Assembly: GCA_028752905.1 (NCBI GenBank)
Contig: JAQNBH010000014.1
Location: 21,671,990 to 21,735,989 of the forward strand
Length of the DNA stretch: 64,000 nucleotides
Reading direction: 5' to 3'
Source: Cladorhizidae sp. MBARI D1340-BT2
Taxonomy: Eukaryota; Porifera; Demospongiae; Poecilosclerida; Cladorhizidae
Positions 55,371 to 64,000 of the stretch are shown in pieces. The notes beneath the pieces were generated by a model that was given only the letters and a program-made list of their open reading frames with translations, had not been told where the DNA came from and ran no database searches. A program made the position numbers and the translations under genes. Every line of letters begins with the position of its first letter. The first letter of the stretch is position 1.

Positions 55371-58171
55371 CACTGGCGGAGCGACTGGTCCGGTTGGTCC
55401 GGTTTTTAACCGGACCACTTGTTGGGCCATTGAATTAATTCGTTTATGGTAATAGTTCGCTTTATAGTACATGTGTACATCTTGGATTCTACCCCAAACT
55501 GGTGAACTCTTGCTACTTTGGTTTTGCTTGATCCTGACCTTCCTGAGTACCTGAACCACACAAACTCCAAGTAGTTCAACCACATTGGTATTACAATAAC
55601 ATGTATGTATAGGACAGTGAGTCATGAATTTAGCTATATCCTGTGACTTCTGTCCAGACTGGTCTTCTGTATTGGCTCAGCATTGTGGCAAACAGTTCTA
55701 ACTTTCACAGGATGGCTGTCCAGGATTTAACTTCATTACCTGATCTACCAGAGCAACCTCACCACCCTCCCTCTATCTTTAGCTTTCCCAAGAGGGATTA
55801 TGGGTAAAAGAGTACTACTTCTTGTAGTTTGCAGCATGGCCTTTTCTACACTAATGAGGCCGAGGATGTAGTTTTTTGTCACACCTGTGTGAAAGCTTTC
55901 AGTACCAAGAGGATCAAAACCAGTCACAATACAGCAGCTGCCTTTGTAAGTGAGTAGAACCATTTAAATCCCATTTTATATGACTGTTCTTCTTATAATA
56001 TTTATTAGGTCGTCAAAGGTTACTGCAATTGGAAGGATGCGACCAAATCTTTCAAGAAACACAGAGAATCGAAAACACATGGTGAGGCAGTGGAGGCAAT
56101 AATTACCTTACCGAAAACCTCACCAGATGTTGGTGAAGTCTTGAGTTCTGTTCACAAACGTTAAAAGCAAGAAGCAAGAGACATTTTGAGGATCATTATT
56201 TCAAGTGTACGCTTTTTAGCTAGACAAGGTCTTGCTCTACGAGGCCATGATGAACCAAACTCCAATCTTGTCCAGCTGCTTCGTCTTAGGGCTGAAGATA
56301 ACCCACACCTTGGTAAATGGTTAGAGCGTAGTTGGAGGAAGCTTACTTCACATGAGAACCAGAATGAATTCCTAGAAGTAATGTCCCATATCTTGAGAAA
56401 ACTGCTTGGTGACATCCATAATTCCCCCTTTTTAACTGTCATGGCAGACGAAACCACCGATGTATCCAACAAGATGCCACTTACTTTGGTGATCAGGTGG
56501 GTACATGAAAACTTTGAAGTTAATGAAGAGTTTCTTGGGTTGTACAACCTTCTCTCCACTACTGCTGACAGCATCGTATCATCTATCAAAGATGTTCTTT
56601 TGCATTTTGAGATACCCACTGCTAAGTTACGTGGTCAGTGCTATGATGGCTGCAGCACAATGGCTGGAGCTAAAGGTGGTGTAGCTGCTAAGATGCAGAA
56701 AATTGAGCCCAGGGCAGTCTTTACACACTGCTATGGCCATGCCCTTAATTTGAGTGTAAATGATACAATTAAAGGGTCTGCTGCTATGAAAGACTGTCTT
56801 GATACCTGTTTTGAACTTGTAAAACTTATTAAGTTTTCTCCCAAGCGAGAGGCTATGCTGAGTAGAATCAAAGAGGAAACAGGAAGTGAATCGCCGTCTA
56901 TTCGAACAATATGTCCCACAAGGTGGACTGTTCGAGCTGGTGGCATTATGTCAAATTATCAAAATATTCTGAATTTGTGGGAAGAGGCACTCAGAGGCAC
57001 CACTGACACCGAAATGAAGGCTAGAATTCAGGGTGTTTCGAGTCAAATGGGTACTTTCCCATTTCTCTTCAACCTGACATTATCAGAAATGATCCTTAGG
57101 CACACAGATAGGCTTAGTCAGACCCTGCAAAATCCTGAAATGTCTAGTGTCGAAGGACATGAGGTAGCCATGCTTACAGTTAAGACTTTTCAAGGGATGC
57201 TTTCAGATAGAGATTTTGATTTGTTTTGGGATAAAATTGAAATGAGTTGAGTCCAATTGGACAATGAAGAAGCTACCCTACCAAGAAGGCGAAAGAGACC
57301 ACATCGCTATGAAGAAGGAGTTGGTGAAGCAGAGTTTCCAGCAACACCAAAAGGTCTATACAGAAGTAAGTATTTCGAAGTGTTGGATTTAGCTGTGGTA
57401 AGCATAACTGACAGATTTGACCAACCTGGCGTCAAGGTTTACTCAAATGTAGAACAACTTCTTTTTAAAGCATGTTCTGGTGAAGACTGTGAGCGTGAAC
57501 TGGTTGCTGTATGTAGTTTTTATGGTGAAGATCTTAATCTCCATGATCTTCAATCACAACTCAGACTTTGCGAACGTTGTATGTTGCTAAAAAGGAAGAT
57601 GAGAAACCATCAATTTCTGGACTGAAATTTGTTCTTCACAGTCTCAGTCCAGCTCAAAGAGACATGGTTTGTCACACTTTCAAACTACTTATTGTTATGC
57701 CTGCTACTAATTGTACTTCTGAAAGATCTTTCAGTGCCCTTCGAAGGATCAAAACATATTTGAGGAGCACCATGTCACAAGCACGACTTAACCACATGAT
57801 GGTACTTCATTATCACCAAGACAGTACGGACAATTTGGACATAAAAGCCATAGCCAATGAATTTCACGTCAGCATAGATTTGCGAAATTTTAATTTCTGT
57901 TTCTCTGAATATTATGTTTTAAATACAAAACTTTGATTGGTCTTTGTTATTTTAGTCAACTTGTAAAAGTTGTGAATTTTGAATCTAGCTAACGTCCTGA
58001 AATGCTCTCATTTCGATACAAATTAATTTTATGGTGAGATTTAGTTTCATCCAATACATCCCCCCCCCCCCCCCCCAATCACCCTCACCGCCACCATTTA
58101 TGTGGACCTTGAGACCAAGCAAAATACTAATTCTAACCTGGACCACTCCAATCTCTGTCCCTCCGCCTCTG
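55371..58171 (+). mobile_element. hAT element 4 (ZMYM1-like)
   Basis: Left end CACTGGCGGAGCGACTGGTC; right end, read inward, CAGAGGCGGAGGGACAG with TGGTCCAGG soon after. No matching 8-bp duplication was found, so the ends are provisional. The interior holds the transposase relic and a poly-C tract (58061-58076). Confidence 0.65.
55712..57936 (+). pseudogene. ZMYM1-like hAT transposase
   Basis: Exon 1 (55712-55945): MAVQDLTSLPD, FSFPKRDYG and the TTF-type zinc finger (GLFYTNEAEDVVFCHTCVKA). Intron 55946-56008 (GTAAGT to TTATTAG). Exon 2: GYCNWKDATKSFKKHRESKT, FLARQGLALRGHDEPNSNLV, PFLTVMADETTDVSNKMPLT, LRGQCYDGCSTMAGAKGGVA, THCYGHALNLSVNDTIKG, CPTRWTVRAGG, then LPRRRKRPHRYEEG and the dimerisation region MPATNCTSERSFSALRRIKT. 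Related to the DUF4371/hATC proteins annotated as zinc finger MYM-type 1-like or THAP0-like. Stops at 55805 (TAA), 56162 (TAA) and 57248 (TGA), and a frameshift near 57590. The long open middle (354 codons) suggests recent death. Confidence 0.88.
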
Positions 58172-58437
58172 TACGTGTGCAGCCATATTTGTATCTGTGT
58201 TATATGATCACCAGACCAGTCCAATTTGCCACCTCAACTGGTGTTACTACTCATCAGCGTAACTACAACATACCAAGTAGGAGAAGCTTGATTACTTTAG
58301 ACTGTTTCTCCCATTCTTTTCTAAGCATGCGGTCGATCTTGTTCGAGTGAACTTCATCTGCACTCAACGTACAACCCATCCCCGACTTTCTTTGTTCCCA
58401 ACGTTATAGGGGTTTAAGTCTGGTACAGCGTTAGTTA

Positions 58438-58520
58438 TAATAGTCTATTTCTGAGCTACGCTGTTTGTGGTGTACTAACCACGTGAGATAAGTAACAAAC
58501 CTAACCCTCTCACCTCCTTG
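58438..58520 (+). repeat. Short repeat shared with 46946-47050
   Basis: Second copy of the CTGAGCTACGC - GTTTGTGGT - CCACGTGAGATAAGTA - AACCCTCTCACC sequence. Confidence 0.7.
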
Positions 58521-58607
58521 CGCGCCTCAGCTTTGTAATTTGTACCCAAACGGCCAATAAAATTTTTTTCCCAACTACAATGCAATAAGAGTACAATGTC
58601 CTTTTAA

Positions 58608-59305
58608 GGGGGGACGATGCTAAATTTAATTTTTGCTTTTTTTTAACCCGTGGTTACAACTTTAGAGCTCCGTAGATTCTGCAAACTTCATGGTATGGAC
58701 TTGATATATAGCTCAAAAGATAGGTCTCTCTGTGTGCTCTCTTTTGATACTAAAAATGCTTCATTAAGTATAACTATAGGCAAGTTACTAGACCCTAAAG
58801 CGGAGGGACCTCAAAAATCTGAATCACCGCAATCTCCACAGAAACCACTCCGAGTTGCAAAGTGCCAAAAAATTGATTGTGCACGGACTAACTCATTTGA
58901 ATAGGTGTTAAAAAATTATTGCTGGTCAGACACGTGGGTGCAAAATTGAGGGCGTCGAAAAATCAACGCCCTCAATTTTGCACCACGTGTCTGACCATGT
59001 AATAAATTTTAAACAATGACGTGCCACTCGTACCATTTTCGCACTTTGCAACTCGGAGTGGTTTCTGCTGTGGAGGTTGCGGCGATTCAGATTTTTGAGG
59101 TCCCTCCGTTTTAGGGTCTAGTAACTTGCCTATAGTTATACCTAATGAAGCATTTTTAGTATCAAAAGAGAGCACACAGAGAGACCTATCTTTTGAGCTA
59201 TATATCAAGTCCATACCATGAAGTTTGCAGAATCTACGGAGCTCTAAAGTTGTAACCACAGGTATAAAAATAATAATAAAAAATTAAATTTAGGATCGTC
59301 CCCCC
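58608..59305. mobile_element. TTAA-flanked palindromic element with G6 ends (B)
   Basis: A 698-bp element that is a nearly complete palindrome: arms of about 340 bp start GGGGGGACGAT(G/C)CTAAATTTAA and meet at GGGCGTCGAAAAATCAACGCCC near 58955. TTAA flanks both ends (58604-58607 and 59306-59309). The arms are nearly identical except for an inner segment of about 60 bp (58870-58920 versus 58995-59040). Mirror open frames (MVTTLELRRFCKLHGMDLIY) are a by-product of the palindrome. A diverged single arm is at 21299-21480. Confidence 0.92.
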
Positions 59306-59316
59306 TTAAGTAAGTA

Positions 59317-59356
59317 ATTAAGACCAATAAATAAATAAATAAATAAATAAATAATC
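59317..59356. repeat. AAAT microsatellite
   Basis: Nine or so AAAT repeats beside the palindromic element. Confidence 0.9.
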
Positions 59357-59844
59357 TAAAGAGTTCCATCAACCTCAGCCCCAACTGGAGGGTTGTGGCT
59401 AAGCCAGAGCGTATTAATATGTAATGTGATATTATTGACATTGCTCACTATTGTATTAATTTCCAGTTCCTTTGTGAACATGCTCAGACTGATCTTTTAG
59501 TTATGAATATGCCACCATTTTGTTTCCATTGGCAACTGGTTTCCAACATGTCAGTACCAGTTCTCTCATTTAGTGTGTAGTTATATAGCAAAGCTACAAT
59601 ACACATCCAGCCACCCACCAAGAACCAGCTAAACATACTTTACATTAACTTCATGAGGTATTAGCACCACTTGATACTGACTATCCACACTACAACCTTT
59701 GGATATTTGTAAAACAGTGTATCACTCATCAGGTGTTAGAATCAGTAGCACTTTATGTATGGTTTGTAGGCAGTTTTCAATTAATCTAGCTCAAATTTGT
59801 ACTTACGTCCATGTCTTTGGAATAAGAGAGCATCAATACAATCG

Positions 59845-60835
59845 AGGAATGTTGTTTCTGGCCAAAACCTTTCCTAGAACATCCCTAGATTTCCATTGCA
59901 CAGTATGTACTTGGGACAAGCCCCGGAAGTCCCCAGCCATGGTCCCAGACCTTAGCCATGGCAACAGCTTACCCCTAACCTTAGCCCTAGCCCCAGCATA
60001 TCCCCAAACTCAGTCCTGGGCCCCAAATATCCCCAACCTTAGCCCTAGCCCCAGCATCCCCCCTAACCTTGGCCCTGGTCCCAGTGTATAGCTTACCCCT
60101 AACATTAGCCCTGGCCTAAGCTTAACCTTAACATTACCCCTGGCCCCAGCATAACTCCAACCTTAGCCCTGTCACCTGGCCCCAGCAGACTGTAACCCCA
60201 ATATTAGCCCTGTAACACTTTACCAGAGCACTGCACTTGCCCTAGCCATGGAAATAGCAAGGCAACCTCCTTAGCCCATGTGCTGATTTCAGGATCCATG
60301 CTGAATAGCATTCAAACTTTGATATAGATTATGCTACAATTTACGTTGTCGTTGGAGTGGCAAAAAGGTGAGGAGCTTTAAGCAAGTTGTGGTTGTAATC
60401 TGTGTCACATTCCAGGCAGCAGTGTAGAATGCAGTACAACCCATCTGGGCTTTAATTTTCCCAGACAACAAGCTATTAGAATATTGACCAAGTGGCTTCA
60501 GGTTTGGGTCTGTGGTAAACTCTGTAAATTGAGGAATTCGCGTGTGGTAGGAGAGAAACCCACCCACAAACACACACCTCCAAGTGAAACACCTTAACTA
60601 GACACAGAACATCTGAGAGGAGGATAATTGGTCAAGCCAGCCATCCATGTTAATTGGTGCAACACACTCATATGGGTGTGGCATTCCTCAATGTGAATTC
60701 AAAAGGGTAACTTTTACCTCAAGAACCACTCAATGTATTTCATGAAATGTTGATTCGTATATGCACAGCTCTATATCCCTGGTCCTACTGCATATATCTT
60801 GCCATATATACCTAACTCTATATCCATGTGGCAGA
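59845..60835 (+). repeat. Composite dispersed repeat
   Basis: 59845-60320 matches 4200-4480; 60350-60730 matches the minus strand of 39510-39880; 60765-60835 carries CTATATCCCTGGTCCTA units like the large minisatellite at 37930-38830 on the minus strand. The order repeat-satellite is the same in both loci, so these are parts of one longer repeated unit. The first part contains an array of CTTAGCCCTAGCCCCA variants. Confidence 0.75.
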
Positions 60836-60849
60836 GCAGGAGAGACAAG

Positions 60850-61252
60850 TGCATTAGTCCAATGCTAGCCAGCTGTATGTGGCATGTAGTAAAAATTAGT
60901 TAGCTACAGGCATGCTATAACATGTATAATAACATGTATTTACCTGTAGTCTTAGTGATGTATGATTATTCAAATTGTACGCATGTCAGAACGGTAGTCA
61001 TAACAGTAGTCAGGAGTAACTTGTTTGAGAGCAGTTGAGTTGTTTTGTCTTTTGCTGTGTCTTCTATATCTTATTTATTTATCCACTTAATATATTTAAA
61101 CCTATCTGAACTCTTAACAGTCTAGCTATTTGTCTAGAATTGTACTAAGTTGAACATTTATTGAAGTTGAATAGCTAGCTTTAGAAGTAAGTTGAATAGC
61201 TAGTTATAGCAGTAGCTACTTGTTGAATAGACTGAACTCGGTCGGTTACATT
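60850..61252 (+). promoter_or_regulatory. Probable 5' LTR region of gypsy element 3
   Basis: The sequence ends GGTCGGTTACA directly before a primer-binding-like TGGTGGCAGCAGTGGGAT (61253-61270). AT-rich TATATCTTATTTATTT near 61065 could serve as promoter. The left edge is unknown because the 3' LTR is outside the window. Confidence 0.45.
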
Positions 61253-61354
61253 TGGTGGCAGCAGTGGGATAGACTTATTGAAGTTATTATTTTTAAAGTA
61301 GCTATACTAGCAGCGAGACATTTTAACAACGTTGAGCTAGGAACTGAAGAAGAC

Positions 61355-62574
61355 ATGGATACGGTGTCAGAAGTGTTGAACACTATGATGGCGGTCATGC
61401 AGGATCAACAGAAGCAAAAAAGAGGAACAGCATGAATGGCGAGAGCTGCAGCGTGAGCAGTTCGAACAGCAACTGAAATTATTGAAGGGTGTAAGTCGAG
61501 GACGACGAACCGGAGTTGATGAATGCTTGAGTAAACCAACAGTAGCATCACTGGGTTTACAGTTTCTGACCGATGACGTGGATATAGATGACTACTTAAT
61601 AGCATTTGAAAGAAGTATGAGATTTAATGGGATTGAGAAGGAGCAATGGATGAGATATTTGACACCACAGTTGAAAGGAAAGTCGCTAAGTCCGTATAGT
61701 GCTCTAGATGAAGATTCTGAATATGATGATGTGATTCGAAGGAGATTTGCTGTTAATGCAGAAACCTATCGGCAGAGATTGAGAGCTACTAAATTGAAAA
61801 CAGGAGATGATGTGACTGATTTGGCAATACAAGTGTATACTTTGGCAGCTTCAGGAATCTGAAGATAAAGTGGAAACTGTGGCTCTGGAGCAGTATTATA
61901 ATGCAATACCACGAGAAATTGCAGAGTGGCTGAGAGATCAACAGCCTGCAAGTCTGATGGAGGCTGCTGGAAAAGTAGTGGAATACCAACAAAACCATAA
62001 GACAAAGGAATGTCATCATGGCAGATATCCCCGAGGTAATACATTCAGAGAATCCAAAGGAAATGAAAGGAGCAACGAGACTTACAAAACCCATCAACAA
62101 TTCAAAAATAAGGAATACAGTCGTGAGTCATCTAATAAGATAACATGCTACAATTGTAGAAAATTAGGTAAGAATTGTCCGGAGAAAGCATTCCTGGTCA
62201 AGGAGTCAACTGTGGAGGATATGTGCTGCAAGGGAGAAGTAAATGGCAGATTCGTTAGCAACATCCAGATTAACCGGAGCTTGCAGAACAGTAGTAAGAG
62301 AAGATCTTGTTCCAAGACAGAGTTGGAAGGACTCAACAGTAAGGCAGCAGGCAACACCGAGGTGAAATGTCCAGTGGCAAATGTAAAAATTAAGACAGGA
62401 GATAACACTTATCAGGTTGAGGCAGCAATTGTGAGGCAATTGCCAGCTCATGTGCTCCTTGGCAGGGACGTGTTGCTCGGGAAAGGTGTTCCCTTGCTAG
62501 AATACACCCTGGAACGTATGGAGACAGAAGAAATCAAGCAGACCTTAGAGAGGATGCTGCAGAAGGAGTACTGA
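61355..62574 (+). pseudogene. Gypsy element 3 gag and protease
   Basis: Gag starts MDTVSEVLNTMMAVMQDQQK; a frame slip occurs in the A run at 61416-61421, after which EWRELQREQFEQQLKLLKG, DDVDIDDYLIAFERSMRFNG, WMRYLTPQLKGKSLSPYSAL and ETYRQRLRATKLKTGDDVTD form a SCAN-like capsid. A second frame slip near 61855 leads to ALEQYYNAIPREIAEWLRDQ and a knuckle CYNCRKLGKNCPEK, one residue short of a standard CCHC and lacking the His. The protease has GACRTVVREDL near 62275 in a shifted frame and QLPAHVLLGRDVLL near 62440. Gag forms the particle; the protease processes it. Confidence 0.8.
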
Positions 62575-62747
62575 ATCCAGAAGCAATAATAATGGAGCTT
62601 TCAGAGGGGTATGTACTAGCCGTTGAGACAAGAGCTCAAAAGATCAAGTAGTTAAAGGAGGAGGTTCAAATGAGAAACCACGAAAAAGAGTCTGGAGGAA
62701 AACTCACCCCAATCGAGACATCTGTCGTAGAGGATGTCTAACCAGCA

Positions 62748-64000
62748 ATGACTGAGAGTTCAGTCATCAACATTGAACCATCTGTAGAAACAGATGAGGA
62801 AGTTGCGATGGAGTACCCCATACTCGATTCCAAAGAGTCAGAGGAATCACAAACAGCAGATGAGGTTGAGGAGAACCCATTTGACTCCTTTGCAGAAGAA
62901 TTGTTTGGAGTACATCGACCCCATCGCAAGAATTTGTCTAAGGCTCAGAAGAGACGTCAGGATAGACAACGGAGGACTCAGCATCAGGATAAAAAGTTAG
63001 GAGAGCTTCAAGATCTGGATCCTGAATTAAGAAAGCCGGAGGAAGGCGATAAGAACAATCGGAAGAATGGAATTCTCTTCCGAAAATGGATTCCCAGAGA
63101 AAGTCAAGGAGAGGAATATGAGCAAATAGTGGTACCAGGTGGGTACAGGAGAAAACTATTGCAGTTGGCTCATTCAATTCCTTTAGCAGGACACATAGGA
63201 CGAGATAGGACAGCTAATAGAATATTGAAAAGATTCTTTTGGCCAAATATCAAGATGTTGCAGAATACTGTCAGTCATGTCCAGAGTGTCAGAAGGCATC
63301 CCGAAGAACTGGAGGAAGAGCACCAATGATACTTACCAATAATGGGACAGCCATTTGAGGGGATTGCGATGGATATCGTAGGACCTCTACCTAGAAGTGT
63401 CAAAGGATACAAGTATGTGCTGGTAGTGTGTGACTATGCAACCAGATACCCCGAGGCTATACCTATGAAGACGTTTACAGCGGATGCAGTGGCAGTGGTG
63501 TTAGTTACATTGTTTTCTCGACGGAATACCTTACTGACCAAGGCACTAATTTCACATCTCAACTACTACAGGTACTGTACCAACTATTAGGAGTAAAGCC
63601 GATCAAGACAACACCATAACATCCACAAATAGATGGACTTGTTGAACGTTTCAACAAGACATTAAAGGATCTGTTAAGAAGAATCATACAAGGAGAAGGG
63701 CGCGAGTGGGAAAAATATCTACCCTATTTATTATTTTACCGAGAAGTACCGCAAGAATCAACTGGATTCAGTCCATTTGAACCCATTTTTGGACGAGATG
63801 TCCGAGGACCTTTGGATGTAATAAAAGAACAGTGGAGTAATGCAGAGGAACCAGTAGATGATGTTCTGAACTATGTAAACAAGGTGCGGGAAAGGATGGA
63901 AGCAGCTAGGGAGATCGTCGTACAGAATATGAAGAAATCTCAAAAGAAGCAGAAGGAATGGTATGACCGAAAGGCTCGTGATTTGAAACTGAAAATTGGA
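62748..64000 (+). pseudogene. Gypsy element 3 acidic linker and integrase (cut by window edge)
   Basis: An acidic linker (MTESSVINIEPSVETDEEVA, ENPFDSFAEELFG, RKNLSKAQKRRQDRQRRTQH) leads to integrase: IVVPGGYRRKLLQLAHSIPL, AGHIGRDRTANRILKRFFWP (HH part), CQSCPECQKASRRTGG (CC part, shifted frame), MDIVGPLPRSVKGYKYVLVV (first Asp), LTDQGTNFTSQLLQVLYQLL (second Asp, shifted), DGLVERFNKTLKDLLRRI (Glu) and FSPFEPIFGRDVRGPLDVIK. One TAA interrupts the HPQ block near 63618. No RT precedes it, so RT, if present, lies beyond base 64000, the same order as in element 2. Confidence 0.85.

Noticed and set aside
55363..58179. Target duplication for the ZMYM1-like hAT
   Set aside because: Flanking 8-mers CCCTATGT and TACGTGTG do not match, so its termini remain provisional.
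58650..59259. Two 84-95-residue frames starting MVTTLELRRFCKLHG on opposite strands
   Set aside because: They are mirror images from the palindrome, not a conserved gene.

Overview
This window is animal nuclear DNA. It is AT-rich and crowded with minisatellites and decayed transposons. Three unlinked-looking exons on the minus strand (20963-21104, 6139-6296, 3261-3389) join in frame and encode part of a heterotrimeric G protein alpha subunit of the Gi/o type; their lengths (142, 158 and 129 bp) and phases match the animal GNAI/GNAO exon pattern as I know it. Short introns, many TACATGTA-type palindromes, and transposon families that I associate with sponges and cnidarians suggest a non-bilaterian animal, probably a sponge. 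That placement is an inference.

Layout. 1-21.1 kb is the G-alpha locus, read right to left. Exons beyond the fifth lie off the left edge, and exons 1-2 were not found. The intron between exons 3 and 4 is 14.7 kb and is filled with mobile DNA: a deleted PIF/Harbinger element (6799-7451), a decayed long gene of an unnamed multicopy family ending in a Cys-rich CXC motif (9026-17056), an hAT element sitting inside a small intron of that gene (12668-16116), a Ty3/gypsy relic with an internal inversion (18013-19515), a foldback and several tandem arrays.

21.1-34 kb holds a 5-kb TIR element (25144-30101) carrying a DUF7869-type protein gene, into which a Merlin element has jumped (28002-29778), followed by a second, more decayed hAT copy (31719-33850).

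34-41.2 kb is a pair of inverted arms sharing the same 30-bp minisatellite. The left arm has gained a piggyBac derivative with TTAA ends and a small foldback; the right arm keeps both empty sites. Between the arms are large minisatellites and one unassigned exon-like segment.

41.6-64 kb is again transposon graveyard: a DDE transposase relic, a Ty3/gypsy element with integrase upstream of reverse transcriptase (46.65-53.85 kb) interrupted by a ZBED5/SCAND3-like hAT (48207-50368), two TTAA-flanked elements with G6 termini, a ZMYM1-like hAT (55371-58171), a dispersed composite repeat, and a gypsy element running off the right edge with gag, protease and integrase in that order.

How it works together: almost nothing here except the G-alpha exons is likely to be a functioning host gene. 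The value of the window is its insertion stratigraphy: three element-in-element nests and one paired occupied/empty site give relative ages. No CRISPR array, tRNA or rRNA gene was recognised.
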